This document shows, piece by piece, positions 1-8,945 of a stretch of 64,000 nucleotides of DNA; the first letter of the stretch is position 1, and each line of letters starts with the position of its first letter. The notes below the pieces were generated by a model. It was given only the letters and a program-made list of their open reading frames with translations. It had not been told where the DNA came from and made no database searches. This stretch comes from Pseudomonas abyssi (lineage in GTDB: Bacteria > Pseudomonadota > Gammaproteobacteria > Pseudomonadales > Pseudomonadaceae). The stretch covers positions 124,001-188,000 of the forward strand of contig NZ_NTMR01000009.1 of NCBI RefSeq assembly GCF_002307495.1. Reading direction: 5' to 3'. The translations under genes were made by a program, and so were the position numbers.

Positions 1-58
1 TCGCCAAGGCTACCAGCAGCAAAACCAGGATCAGCAACACGCGCTTCAACCACAGCAT
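1..58 (-). CDS. LapA-domain membrane protein (5' end only)
   Basis: Only the first 19 codons lie in the window. They give Met-Leu-Trp-Leu-Lys-Arg followed by an unbroken Leu/Val/Ile/Ala stretch, a signal-anchor or first membrane helix. The ATG at 58 has a GGAG about 9 nt upstream; an in-frame ATG at 79 has none, so 58 is preferred. In pseudomonads a LapA-domain (DUF1049) protein commonly follows ihfB, and a positively charged start plus a hydrophobic helix fits that family. The assignment rests on position and hydrophobicity because the diagnostic part is outside the window. Confidence 0.5.
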   Translation of the reverse strand, partial: MLWLKRVLLILVLLLVALA

Positions 59-127
59 GTGATACAACTCCGCATCCATTGAGTGTGTGCGAAGTATAAC
101 CCAGCCCAGCCGGGCTGCGGCATTGGA

Positions 128-421
128 TCAGGCGTTTTCGAGTGACTCGTTAACCCGATCACGCAACTCCTTGCCTGGCTTGAAGTGCGGTACGTACTTG
201 CCCTCCAGTTCTACCGCATCACCGGTCTTGGGATTACGCCCTACCCGCGGCGCACGGTAATGCAGAGAGAAACTGCCGAATCCACGAATCTCGATTCGCT
301 CCCCGGTAGCCAATGCCTGGGACATGTGTTCCAGCATGGTCTTGATCGCAAGCTCAACGTCCTTCGCCGACAACTGCCCCTGTTGTTCGACAATGCGCTC
401 GATCAACTCCGACTTGGTCAT
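128..421 (-). CDS. ihfB: Integration host factor subunit beta
   Basis: This is the 97-residue beta subunit of the DNA-bending nucleoid protein IHF, which acts as a heterodimer with IHF-alpha in recombination, replication and sigma-54 transcription. The HU/IHF fold is complete: N-terminal helices ([10 protein letters not shown]...), the core RGFGSF segment at 46-51, and the beta-arm GRNPKTG at 61-67 whose Pro64 corresponds to the intercalating proline. It lies downstream of rpsA on the same strand, as in other gammaproteobacteria, separated by a terminator and repeats. An AAGGGAAAACC run precedes the ATG at 421. Confidence 0.97.
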   Translation of the reverse strand: MTKSELIERIVEQQGQLSAKDVELAIKTMLEHMSQALATGERIEIRGFGSFSLHYRAPRVGRNPKTGDAVELEGKYVPHFKPGKELRDRVNESLENA

Positions 422-555
422 GGTTTTCCCTTTCTTATCAAGCGAGTAGACTCGTTTGTCGTTTTATAGGGTTTTACCATGCTTGACTAGGTTTGAACAG
501 CCTGTTAAGCGAAGCGCTCCCGCGCTTCGCAGCGGCAAGGCGGATGGCCGCCCCC

Positions 556-590
556 GGCAAGCGGCAAGCGGCAAGCGGCAAGCGGCAAGC
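556..590. repeat. Five tandem GGCAAGC heptamers
   Basis: There are five exact head-to-tail copies of the 7-bp unit GGCAAGC. The block is inverted relative to the GGCTTGCAGCTT repeats at 694-719, so the two could pair across about 100 bp. The same sequence style recurs at 6668-6743, marking a family of short intergenic repeats in this genome. Confidence 0.85.
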
Positions 591-693
591 GTAATCAGGA
601 TGCAGCTGCCTGCGGCGCTATCAAGCTTTTGCTAAAGACTTGATGCTTTATCTCAGGTAAACCCGCGGCCTCGACAACGCGTTTTTTTCTTGT

Positions 694-719
694 GGCTTGC
701 AGCTTGAGGCTTGCAGCTG
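694..719. repeat. GGCTTGCAGCT repeat pair
   Basis: Two near-identical units (GGCTTGCAGCTT, then GAGGCTTGCAGCTG) lie in the opposite sense to the GGCAAGC block at 556-590. The intervening DNA is not coding. Confidence 0.75.
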
Positions 720-742
720 TGCCCGCCCAATGGGCGGGCACA

Positions 743-771
743 AAAAAGGGCGACCGAAGTCGCCCTTTTTT
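743..771 (-). terminator. rpsA intrinsic terminator
   Basis: GGGCGAC/GTCGCCC arms around a CGAA tetraloop are flanked by A and T runs on both sides. It lies 14 bp past the rpsA stop and should end the supraoperon transcript; the symmetric A/T flanks would let it work in both directions. Confidence 0.9.
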
Positions 772-785
772 ACAGCTGGATAGGC

Positions 786-2468
786 TTAGTTGCCTTTGCC
801 TTCCATCTGCTGCTTGATCAGATCACCAATGGTGGTCGGACCAGCGGCCAGCATTTCCTGCTTACGCAGGTCTTGCATGGCTTCTTTCTCGTCTTCAACG
901 TCTTTCGCCTTGATGGACAGGCTGATGACGCGGCTCTTACGGTCGACACCAATGATCTTGGCTTCGACTTCATCGCCAACGTTCAGGACGTTGCGGGCAT
1001 CTTCAACGCGGTCACGGCTGATTTCGGAGGCTTTCAGAGTGCCTTCGATGTCGTCTGCCAGAGTGATGATGGCGCCTTTGGCGTCAACTTCCTTGACGGA
1101 ACCGGTGATGATGCTGCCTTTCTCGTTCAGGGAAACGAAGTTGGAGAACGGATCGTCTTCCAGCTGCTTGACGCCCAGGGAGATACGCTCGCGCTCAGGG
1201 TCAACAGACAGGATAACGGTTTCGATCTCGTCGCCTTTCTTGAAGCGGCGTACTGCCTCTTCGCCGGCTTCGTTCCAGGAGATGTCCGACAGGTGAACCA
1301 GACCGTCGATGCCGCCGTCCAGACCGATAAAGATACCGAAGTCGGTGATGGACTTGATGGAACCGGAGATCTTGTCGCCCTTGTTGAACTTGCTGGAGAA
1401 CTCTTCCCACGGGTTCATCTTGCACTGCTTGATGCCCAGGGAGATACGACGACGGTCTTCGTCGATGTCCAGAACCATAACTTCCACTTCGTCGCCAACG
1501 TTGACAACCTTGGACGGGTGGATGTTCTTGTTGGTCCAATCCATTTCGGAAACGTGAACCAGACCCTCTACGCCTTCTTCCAGCTCGGCGAAGCAGCCGT
1601 AATCGGTCAGGTTGGTGACCTTGGCAGTAACGCGAGTGCCTTCCGGGTAGCGACCGGTGATAGCGACCCACGGATCTTCGCCCAGTTGCTTCAGACCCAG
1701 GGAAACGCGGTTACGCTCACGGTCAAACTTCAGGACCTTGACGTCGATCTCGTCACCAACGTTGACGATCTCGGACGGATGCTTGATGCGCTTCCAGGCC
1801 ATGTCGGTGATGTGCAGCAGGCCGTCTACGCCGCCCAGGTCAACGAACGCACCGTAATCGGTGAGGTTCTTGACGATACCCTTGACGACTTGACCTTCCT
1901 GCAGGGTTTCCAGCAGGGCTTCGCGCTCGGCGGAGTTCTCGGCTTCCAGAACTGCGCGACGGGAAACGACAACGTTGTTGCGCTTCTGGTCCAGTTTGAT
2001 GACCTTGAATTCCAGTTCCTTGTTTTCCAGGTGGGTGGTGTCACGTACGGGACGTACGTCAACCAGCGAGCCCGGCAGGAACGCACGGATGGTGTTGACG
2101 TCGACGGTAAAGCCACCTTTGACCTTGCCGTTGATAACGCCCTTGACGACTTCTTCTGCAGCGAAAGCAGCTTCGAGGACTTTCCACGATTCGGCGCGCT
2201 TGGCCTTTTCGCGGGACAGTTTGGTTTCACCGAAACCGTCTTCAACGGCGTCCAGTGCAACGTGAACCTCATCACCCACTTCGATGGTCAGTTCGCCCTG
2301 CTCGTCCAGGAACTGATCGCGCGGGATGACACCCTCTGATTTCAGACCGGCGTGAACGGTGACCCAGTCGGAGTCGATGTCCACAACGATACCAGTGATG
2401 ATGGAGCCCGGCTCCATATCAAGGGTTTTTAGGCTTTCTTCAAAAAGTTCGGCAAAGCTTTCGCTCAT
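786..2468 (-). CDS. rpsA: 30S ribosomal protein S1
   Basis: This 560-residue protein is the size of E. coli S1 (557). Six S1/OB-fold repeats are visible, starting near residues 21, 106, 192, 279, 364 and 451; repeats 3-6 carry the TDFG/TDYG-F-EL and HVS/HLSD signatures of the RNA-binding repeats. S1 loads structured mRNAs onto the 30S subunit and is part of the Qbeta replicase when infected. The gene follows cmk with a 155-bp gap that may hold its own promoter and autoregulatory leader. The ATG at 2468 has a weak AGGA upstream. Confidence 0.98.
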   Translation of the reverse strand: MSESFAELFEESLKTLDMEPGSIITGIVVDIDSDWVTVHAGLKSEGVIPRDQFLDEQGELTIEVGDEVHVALDAVEDGFGETKLSREKAKRAESWKVLEAAFAAEEVVKGVINGKVKGGFTVDVNTIRAFLPGSLVDVRPVRDTTHLENKELEFKVIKLDQKRNNVVVSRRAVLEAENSAEREALLETLQEGQVVKGIVKNLTDYGAFVDLGGVDGLLHITDMAWKRIKHPSEIVNVGDEIDVKVLKFDRERNRVSLGLKQLGEDPWVAITGRYPEGTRVTAKVTNLTDYGCFAELEEGVEGLVHVSEMDWTNKNIHPSKVVNVGDEVEVMVLDIDEDRRRISLGIKQCKMNPWEEFSSKFNKGDKISGSIKSITDFGIFIGLDGGIDGLVHLSDISWNEAGEEAVRRFKKGDEIETVILSVDPERERISLGVKQLEDDPFSNFVSLNEKGSIITGSVKEVDAKGAIITLADDIEGTLKASEISRDRVEDARNVLNVGDEVEAKIIGVDRKSRVISLSIKAKDVEDEKEAMQDLRKQEMLAAGPTTIGDLIKQQMEGKGN

Positions 2469-2623
2469 TTGGAATCCTGTAAGTAAGTATTTTAGGGCAG
2501 CTACCGCAGAGCCGTTTTAAAGCGCGCCTTGCAGCTACTGTCCCGCCACGCCACCAGCTTGCGTGGGTTGATGGTATCAATGCCCTTTCCGGTGGTGCTG
2601 GTTACCCGGAACAGACAGTCTGA

Positions 2624-3316
2624 TCAGCCCAGCAGGTTGCGCTCGCGCGCCATCGTCTGGACTGTTTCAAGTACTTCTTCGATGCTCATCTGCGTGGAAT
2701 CGATCAGGATTGCATCATCCGCCGGCTTCAGCGGCGCAACGCTGCGATTCATATCCCGCTCATCCCGCGCGACAATCTCATCGAGAAGACTCGCCAGATT
2801 AGCAGTTTCACCCTTTCCGAGCAACTGCCGGTAACGCCGTGACGCGCGCTCCTCGGCGCTGGCGGTCAAGTACACCTTCAATTGCGCATCGGCAAACACC
2901 ACGGTTCCCATGTCACGGCCATCGGCGACCAGCCCCGGCGCTTCGCGGAACACGCGTTGACGCTGCAGCAGCGCGTCGCGCACCGCCGGCAGCGCGGCTA
3001 CCTGGGAGGCGCCGGCACCGACATCTTCGGTACGGATGGCGCGGCTCACATCCTCGCCCTCGAGGATGATCTGCTGCTCGCCACCCGCCTCGGCGGCGAT
3101 GAACTGCACATCCAGATGCGCGGCCAGCGTTTCCAGCGAGGTTTCGTTGGTCAGATCCACGCCATGATTGCGCGCCGACAGGGCAAGCAGGCGATACAGG
3201 GCGCCGGAGTCCAGCAGATTCCAGCCCAGGCGAGACGCCAGCAGACCGGCGATGGTGCCTTTGCCCGACCCACCAGGGCCGTCGATGGTGATGACGGGGG
3301 CCTGTTGATCAATCAC
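2624..3316 (-). CDS. cmk: Cytidylate kinase
   Basis: This 230-residue protein phosphorylates CMP and dCMP to the diphosphates. The P-loop GPGGSGKGT is at 13-21 with Lys19. The LID-region Arg pairs ([16 protein letters not shown]) follow the usual order. I chose the GTG at 3316, whose GTGA overlaps the TGA stop of tyrA-aroA by 3 nt, indicating translational coupling; the longer open frame upstream runs inside tyrA-aroA and carries no family sequence. The 230-residue length matches the gammaproteobacterial family. Confidence 0.95.
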   Translation of the reverse strand: MIDQQAPVITIDGPGGSGKGTIAGLLASRLGWNLLDSGALYRLLALSARNHGVDLTNETSLETLAAHLDVQFIAAEAGGEQQIILEGEDVSRAIRTEDVGAGASQVAALPAVRDALLQRQRVFREAPGLVADGRDMGTVVFADAQLKVYLTASAEERASRRYRQLLGKGETANLASLLDEIVARDERDMNRSVAPLKPADDAILIDSTQMSIEEVLETVQTMARERNLLG

Positions 3317-5556
3317 GCGTTGTCCTCCAGACGGACTTGCATGCCGACCGATTGCGCAAGGTCGATAAAGCCCGGGAATGATGTCGCCACGTTGGCGCAA
3401 TCCTTGATATGAATGTCGCCGGTGGCGCGCAGTGCAGCGACCGAGAACGACATGGCGATACGGTGGTCACCATGGCTTTCGACACTGCCGCCCCCCATGG
3501 GGCCGCCGTCGATAATGATGCCGTCCGGCGTCGGCTCTGCCTTCACGCCCAGCGCCTGCAGACCGTCAGCCATGACCTGGATGCGATCCGACTCCTTCAC
3601 CCGCAGCTCTTCGGCATCACGCAGAATGGTCCGTCCTTCAGCGCAGGCTGCAGCCACGAACAGTACCGGGAACTCGTCGATTGCCAGCGGCACCTGATCC
3701 ACCGGGATGTCGATACCTTTGAGCGGCGCGTAGCGCACACGGATATCTGCCACCGGCTCACCGCCTACTTCGCGCTCGTTGAGCAGCTCCAGATTACCGC
3801 CCATGGCGCGCAGGATATTGATGATGCCGATGCGCGTCGGGTTGATGCCGACGTGCTCCAGCGTCAGGTCAGCGCCCTCGCAGATGCTGGCAGCAACCAT
3901 GAAGAAGGCCGCAGACGAGATATCGGCCGGCACATCAATGCGACAGGCTTTGAGAGTATGGCCCGACTCGATGGTCGCAGTGGCACCATCCACCTTGACC
4001 GGGTAGCCGAAGCCCTTGAGCATGCGCTCGGTATGGTCACGCGTGGGCGCAGGTTCGGTCACCGAGGTGGTGCCAGAGGCATACAGCCCCGCCAGCAGGA
4101 TGCAGGATTTGACCTGCGCACTGGCCATCGGCATCTGGTAGTCCATGCCCATCATGCGGCTGCCGCCCTTGATACGCAGTGGCGGGCGGCCCTCTTCGCC
4201 GGTGTCGATCTGCGCGCCCATCTCGCGCAGCGGCTTGGCCACACGGCCCATCGGGCGTTTGGACAGCGAAGCATCACCGGTCAGTACGGTGTCAAAATCC
4301 TGTCCGGCCAGCAGACCCGACAACAGACGCATGGACGTGCCGGAGTTGCCCAGGTACAGCGAGCCGGGCGGCGCCTGCAGGCCGTGCAGGCCAACGCCGT
4401 TGATAGTCACACGGCCATGGTGCGGCCCCTCAATCACCACGCCCATGTCACGGAATGCCTGCAGGGTCGCCAGACTGTCTTCGCCTTCCAGGAAGCCTTC
4501 GACCTCGGTCACGCCTTCGGCCAGTGAGCCGAGCATGATCGAGCGATGGGAAATGGACTTGTCGCCGGGCACACGAATACTGCCGTTGACCTTGCCGCCG
4601 GGGCTGGCGATGAAGTTGAATTCTTGAGTTTGCATAGGTTCCATATAGGCCCTGCGGGCCAGAATAGTGCTGAAATGCTCTCGTGCCGACTTGGCTCGGG
4701 TAAACACACCAAGCAGCGTGTTGGCGTCGCGGGTGTCCACCGCCTCACGCAGTCGACCCAGATCCTGGGTAAAGGCATCGAGGCTGCGCAAGACCGCATC
4801 CCGATTGGCCAGAAAAACATCGCGCCACATCACCGGATCACTCGCGGCAATGCGGGTAAAGTCCCGGAAGCCACCGGCAGCGTAGCGAAAAATCTCCAGA
4901 TTTTCGTTACGCGATGCCAGCGTATCGACCAGCGAAAAGGCCAGTAGATGCGGCAAATGGCTGGTCGCCGCCAGGACTTCATCATGGTCGGCCAGCGACA
5001 TGCTCTCCACATCGGCATCCAGCGCCTGCCAGCAGCGCTGCACCAAGCTGACCGCCTCCGCCGCCGTCTGCTCAAGCGGCGTAAGAATCACCTTGTGGTG
5101 GCGGAACAGATCTGCCCGCGCCGCCTCCACACCGCTTTTTTCCGAACCGGCAATCGGGTGGCCCGGCACAAAGTTGGCAGGTACCGCGCCAAACACCTCT
5201 TCCACCGCCTGGGCAACCGCCCCTTTGGTACTGCCCACATCCGTAATCACGGCATCGCCCAACTCCAGCGCTGCCAGTTGCGCCAGTACCGCGCGCATAC
5301 CCAGCACCGGCACGGCCAGCATGATCAGATCAGCGCCCTGCACGGCTTCAACCAGATTGGCCGTGACCTTGTCGACCACGCCCAGAGGCACCGCCTGACG
5401 GCGTGAGACCGGGTCCAGATCACAACCGATTACCTCGCGGCACAGGCCGCTCTGGCGCATACCCTTGGCAAAGGAGCCGCCGATCAGGCCAAGCCCGATA
5501 ACGGCAAGGCGATCGATTGTCGGTGTTACTGGTGACAGGCCGGTTACATCAGCCAC
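3313..5556 (-). CDS. tyrA-aroA: Fused prephenate dehydrogenase / EPSP synthase
   Basis: This 747-residue fusion is typical of Pseudomonas. Residues 1-300 are TyrA, with Rossmann motif GLGLIGGSF at 21-29 and the [14 protein letters not shown] segment of the dehydrogenase. Residues from about 308 (MQTQEF) are 5-enolpyruvylshikimate-3-phosphate synthase, with [30 protein letters not shown] and [10 protein letters not shown]. It therefore supplies chorismate and commits prephenate to tyrosine. The LGN-S-G-T loop keeps the Gly that is Ala in glyphosate-tolerant CP4-type enzymes, although the overall AroA sequence is CP4-like. Translation starts at a GTG (5556) with AGGTG upstream, overlapping hisC by 8 nt. 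Confidence 0.96.
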   Translation of the reverse strand: MADVTGLSPVTPTIDRLAVIGLGLIGGSFAKGMRQSGLCREVIGCDLDPVSRRQAVPLGVVDKVTANLVEAVQGADLIMLAVPVLGMRAVLAQLAALELGDAVITDVGSTKGAVAQAVEEVFGAVPANFVPGHPIAGSEKSGVEAARADLFRHHKVILTPLEQTAAEAVSLVQRCWQALDADVESMSLADHDEVLAATSHLPHLLAFSLVDTLASRNENLEIFRYAAGGFRDFTRIAASDPVMWRDVFLANRDAVLRSLDAFTQDLGRLREAVDTRDANTLLGVFTRAKSAREHFSTILARRAYMEPMQTQEFNFIASPGGKVNGSIRVPGDKSISHRSIMLGSLAEGVTEVEGFLEGEDSLATLQAFRDMGVVIEGPHHGRVTINGVGLHGLQAPPGSLYLGNSGTSMRLLSGLLAGQDFDTVLTGDASLSKRPMGRVAKPLREMGAQIDTGEEGRPPLRIKGGSRMMGMDYQMPMASAQVKSCILLAGLYASGTTSVTEPAPTRDHTERMLKGFGYPVKVDGATATIESGHTLKACRIDVPADISSAAFFMVAASICEGADLTLEHVGINPTRIGIINILRAMGGNLELLNEREVGGEPVADIRVRYAPLKGIDIPVDQVPLAIDEFPVLFVAAACAEGRTILRDAEELRVKESDRIQVMADGLQALGVKAEPTPDGIIIDGGPMGGGSVESHGDHRIAMSFSVAALRATGDIHIKDCANVATSFPGFIDLAQSVGMQVRLEDNA

Positions 5557-6661
5557 GACTCAGCACCTGCTTGAGCACATCCAGAAACCGCTGATTTTCC
5601 GCTGGCAGACCGATGGTCACGCGCAGGTAGTTCGGCATGCCGTAGTTGGCCACCGGCCGCACAATCACCCCTTCGCGCAGCAACGCCTGAAAGACCGGCG
5701 CCGCTTCACGACCCAGGTCGATGGCGAGGAAGTTGCCGCGCGAGGGAATCCAGCTCAGGCCAAGAGCCGCACAGCCGTCTTCGAGTTGCTGCATGCCTTG
5801 GCGGTTGATGCGGCGACTTTCGATCAGGTACGCCTCATCCTGCAGGGCCGCCAGTGCAGCGGCCAGCGCTAGACTGTTGACGTTGAACGGCTGGCGTACG
5901 CGGTTCAGCGCATCGGCAACCGCCGGATTGGACAGGCCGTAGCCTACCCGCAACGCGGCCAGGCCATAGGCTTTGGAGAAGGTACGCGAGACCAGCAGAT
6001 TCGGGTAGCGCTCCAGGTAATCGACGCCATTGGGCACGTCGTCCGTTTCAACGTACTCGGTATAGGCTTCATCCAGCACCACGATGACGTTCTCCGGCAC
6101 GCGATCAAGGAAGGACTCAAGCGCAGCGCGTTCAATCCAGGTGCCGGTGGGGTTGTTGGGGTTGGCGATAAAGACCACCCGGGTCGCCGCGGTGATGGCG
6201 GCCGCCATGGCATCCAGGTCATGGCCCCAATCCTTGGCCGGTACAGACACCGCCTTGGCACCCACCGCCTGGGTGACAATGGGGTAAACAGCAAAGGCAT
6301 GATCGCTGAAGACCACTTCGTGCTCAGGACCGACAAAGGCGCGCGTGACCAGTTCAAGGATATCGTTGGAGCCGTTGCCCAGCGTAATACCTGCGGTATC
6401 CACGCCCAGCTTCGCAGCCAGCGCCTGCTTCAGCGCAAAGCCATTGCCGTCCGGGTAACGCGTCAATTCTGCCAATGCCGCAGCAATGGCCTCACCTACC
6501 GCCGGGCTCGGGCCCAGCGGATTCTCGTTACTGGCCAGCTTGACGATATCCTGCGGCCGCAAGCCAAACTCTCGCGCCAACTCCTCTACCGGTTTGCCCG
6601 GCACATAGGGAGACAGCTTCTGCACACCTGGCCGCGCCAGGCTGAGGAAATCACAACTCAT
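5549..6661 (-). CDS. hisC: Histidinol-phosphate / aromatic aminotransferase
   Basis: This 370-residue class-I/II PLP aminotransferase has the N-terminal SPYVPGKP segment, ASNENPLGPSP substrate loop and PLP-lysine motif SRTFSKAYGL. In the Pseudomonas supraoperon the equivalent gene (hisHb) serves both histidinol phosphate and aromatic amino acid transamination, consistent with its place between pheA and tyrA-aroA. I prefer the ATG at 6661 (MSCDFLSLARPGV); a TTG three codons upstream is possible. The likely Shine-Dalgarno GAGG lies inside a short-repeat array (6668-6743) that fills the gap to pheA. Confidence 0.92.
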   Translation of the reverse strand: MSCDFLSLARPGVQKLSPYVPGKPVEELAREFGLRPQDIVKLASNENPLGPSPAVGEAIAAALAELTRYPDGNGFALKQALAAKLGVDTAGITLGNGSNDILELVTRAFVGPEHEVVFSDHAFAVYPIVTQAVGAKAVSVPAKDWGHDLDAMAAAITAATRVVFIANPNNPTGTWIERAALESFLDRVPENVIVVLDEAYTEYVETDDVPNGVDYLERYPNLLVSRTFSKAYGLAALRVGYGLSNPAVADALNRVRQPFNVNSLALAAALAALQDEAYLIESRRINRQGMQQLEDGCAALGLSWIPSRGNFLAIDLGREAAPVFQALLREGVIVRPVANYGMPNYLRVTIGLPAENQRFLDVLKQVLSRG

Positions 6662-6667
6662 AGAACA

Positions 6668-6743
6668 CAAGCCTCAAGCTACAAGCAGCAAGCTTCAAGT
6701 CACATCAGGCCGCAGTTGCTTGCAGCTTGCGGCTTGCAGCTTG
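6668..6743. repeat. CAAGC/GCTTG inverted short-repeat array between pheA and hisC
   Basis: The left arm (6668-6699) is a run of CAAGC-containing units and the right arm (6718-6743) a run of GCTTGC(A/G)GCTT units. The arms are complementary in several registers, so the transcript can form alternative hairpins. It lies within the supraoperon and reaches to within 7 nt of the hisC start. Confidence 0.8.
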
Positions 6744-6754
6744 TCGCTGATGAT

Positions 6755-7852
6755 TTAGAGCACCGCCTTCGGATACGACCCCAGCACCTTGAGCGCTACC
6801 GATTCGTCGTTGATCTTCTCCAGCACATCCTTGATCAACGGATCGTGCTGGTGACCGAAGAAGTCGATAAAGAACACATAGGTCCATTTGCCACTGCGCG
6901 ACGGGCGGGTTTCGATGCGGCTCAGATCGATGCCGTTGGAGTGGAACGGCTCGAGCAGGTGATGGAGCGCACCCGGTTTGTTGCGCATGGAAACGATGAC
7001 CGAGGTCTTGTCGTCGCCGGTCGGCGGTACTTGCTGGTTACCGATGATCAGAAAACGCGTGGAGTTATCCGGGCGGTCTTCGATTTTCTCGGCCAGACGT
7101 GTCAGCTCGTAAAGGTCGGCCGCCATATCGCCGGCAATCGCAGCCGAGTTCCATTCACCCTTGACCCGACGCGCGGCATCGGCGTTGCTGGCAACAGCCA
7201 CGCGCTCGACATTGGGGTAATGGGCGTCCAGCCATTTGCGGCACTGGGCCAGCGACTGGGCGTGGGAATACACGCGGGAGATCTTGTCGGTCTGGGTGTT
7301 TTCACCGACCAGCAAATGATGGTGGATGCGCAGCTCTACCTCACCGCAGATCACCAGATCGTGCTCCAGGAAGCTGTCGAGCGTGTGGTTGATGGCGCCT
7401 TCGGTAGAGTTTTCTACCGGCACCACGCCAAACTGCACCGCGCCGGCCGCCACTTCACGGAAGATCTCGTCGATCGCCGCCATCGGCACGCTGACCACCG
7501 AGTGACCAAAGTGCTTGAGCGCAGCCGCTTGAGTAAAGGTGCCTTCCGGGCCCAGATAGGCCACACGCAGGGGTTCTTCCAGCGCCAGGCAGGCCGACAT
7601 GATTTCACGGAACAAGCGGGCCACTTCTTCGTTATCCAGCGGCCCCTTGTTCAGCTCCATGATGTGCTTGAGCACCCAGGCTTCGCGCTCGGGACGGTAG
7701 AACAGCGGCTTGACGCCGGGCTCCAGCGCCTTCTGCTTGACCTGTGCAACCGTCTGCGCGCAGGCAGCCCGCTCGCTGATCAGGTCAAGGATCTTTTCAT
7801 CAATGGTGTCGATGCGCTTGCGCAGCGCCTTCAACTGATCTTCATCAGACAT
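6755..7852 (-). CDS. pheA: Bifunctional chorismate mutase / prephenate dehydratase
   Basis: This 365-residue P-protein has an AroQ chorismate mutase domain at 1-90 (LKALRKRIDTIDEKILDLI), prephenate dehydratase at about 95-275 (GPEGTFTQAAALKHFG, NSTEGAINHTLD, NSTRFLIIG) and a C-terminal ACT domain for phenylalanine feedback (MRNKPGALHHLLEPF, SRIETRPS). It makes phenylpyruvate from chorismate. The ATG at 7852 gives the usual family length; a TTG nine bases upstream is an alternative, and neither has a strong ribosome binding site, so coupling to serC (stop at 7858) is likely. Confidence 0.95.
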   Translation of the reverse strand: MSDEDQLKALRKRIDTIDEKILDLISERAACAQTVAQVKQKALEPGVKPLFYRPEREAWVLKHIMELNKGPLDNEEVARLFREIMSACLALEEPLRVAYLGPEGTFTQAAALKHFGHSVVSVPMAAIDEIFREVAAGAVQFGVVPVENSTEGAINHTLDSFLEHDLVICGEVELRIHHHLLVGENTQTDKISRVYSHAQSLAQCRKWLDAHYPNVERVAVASNADAARRVKGEWNSAAIAGDMAADLYELTRLAEKIEDRPDNSTRFLIIGNQQVPPTGDDKTSVIVSMRNKPGALHHLLEPFHSNGIDLSRIETRPSRSGKWTYVFFIDFFGHQHDPLIKDVLEKINDESVALKVLGSYPKAVL

Positions 7853-7857
7853 GGATA

Positions 7858-8943
7858 TCAACCGTGCTGCTGTTCAAACTCGGCCATGTAGGCCACGAGT
7901 GCGTCGACCGCGGCTTGCGGCACTGCGTTATAGATGGAGGCGCGCATACCGCCAACCGAGCGGTGACCTTTCAGATTGAGCAGTCCGCGCTCTTCGGCGC
8001 CCGCCAGAAAAGGCTTGTCCAGCCGATCATCAGCCAGGCGGAACGGAATATTCATCCAGGACCGGTCAGCAACGTTGATCGGGTTGCTGTACAGCTCGCT
8101 ACCATCGATGGCGGAGTACAGCGTTTTCTGCTTGGTATCGTTGATGCGCTTGAACGCCTCCAGGCCGCCCTGCTCCTTGAGCCACTGGAAGATCAGGCCG
8201 GACAGGTACCAGGCGAAGGTCGGCGGGGTGTTGTACATGGAGTCGTTCTGCGCGGCCACGGCGTAGTCAAGCATGGTCGGGCAGCCGGCACGGGCACGAC
8301 CCAGCAGATCTTCACGCACAATCACCACCACCAGCCCGCTGGGGCCGATGTTTTTCTGGGCGCCGGCGTAGATCATGCCAAAGCGTGAGACATCAATCGG
8401 CCGCGACAGGATGGTCGAGGACATGTCCGCCACCAGCGGTACATCGCCGGTCTGCGGCACCCAGTTGAACTCCAGGCCGCCGATGGTTTCGTTCGGGCAG
8501 TAGTGCACGTAAGCGGCGTCTGCCGACAGCTGCCACTCGTTCTGACCAGGAATGGCAAAGTAGTCGTAGGCCTTGGCGCTGCCGGCCACGTTGACGTTGC
8601 CAAAGCGCGCAGCCTCGTCGATGGCCTTGCGCGACCAGATGCCGGTATCGATGTAATCGGCGCTGCCGCCCTCGGGCATAAGATTCAGCGGGATCTGGGC
8701 AAACTGCTGACTGGCGCCACCCTGCAGGAACAGCACCTTGTAGTTGTCGGGAATGACCAGCAACTCGCGCAGATCCTGCTCGGCCTGCTGGGCGACAGCA
8801 ACAAATTCGTCGCTGCGATGGCTCATTTCCATGACCGACAGGCCCTTGCCCTGCCAGTCCAGCAGCTCAGCCTGAGCCCGCTGCAACACCGCTTCCGGCA
8901 ACGCTGCCGGTCCAGCACAGAAATTGAACAGACGCTTACTCAC
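7858..8943 (-). CDS. serC: Phosphoserine aminotransferase
   Basis: This 361-residue class-V PLP aminotransferase converts 3-phosphohydroxypyruvate to phosphoserine and acts in PLP synthesis. NFCAGPAALPEAVL at the start and the YAGAQKNIGPSG motif carrying the PLP lysine are diagnostic; MEMSHRSDEF and HRSVGGMRASIYN are also family segments. It begins with GTG at 8943, 2 nt after the gyrA stop, behind AGGAGTAATC, so it is cotranscribed and probably coupled to gyrA. Confidence 0.97.
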   Translation of the reverse strand: MSKRLFNFCAGPAALPEAVLQRAQAELLDWQGKGLSVMEMSHRSDEFVAVAQQAEQDLRELLVIPDNYKVLFLQGGASQQFAQIPLNLMPEGGSADYIDTGIWSRKAIDEAARFGNVNVAGSAKAYDYFAIPGQNEWQLSADAAYVHYCPNETIGGLEFNWVPQTGDVPLVADMSSTILSRPIDVSRFGMIYAGAQKNIGPSGLVVVIVREDLLGRARAGCPTMLDYAVAAQNDSMYNTPPTFAWYLSGLIFQWLKEQGGLEAFKRINDTKQKTLYSAIDGSELYSNPINVADRSWMNIPFRLADDRLDKPFLAGAEERGLLNLKGHRSVGGMRASIYNAVPQAAVDALVAYMAEFEQQHG

Positions 8944-8945
8944 GA

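Larger units (their letters stand above)
422..785. other. Intergenic region rpsA-ihfB (364 bp)
   Basis: No gene is visible. The stretch holds, from the rpsA side, the rpsA terminator (743-771), a perfect GC-rich hairpin (arms 720-729 and 731-740), GCTTGC-type repeats (694-719), five GGCAAGC heptamers (556-590) and another perfect 8-bp hairpin with arms 509-516 and 523-530. A TATAAA-like hexamer read on the minus strand (462-467) could belong to an ihfB promoter, but no convincing -35 element lies at the right distance. Confidence 0.7.

Noticed and set aside
711..2339. A 542-codon open frame antisense to rpsA
   Set aside because: It mirrors the S1 repeats in another frame, has no family sequence and no ribosome binding site. 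Such frames are expected opposite high-GC genes.
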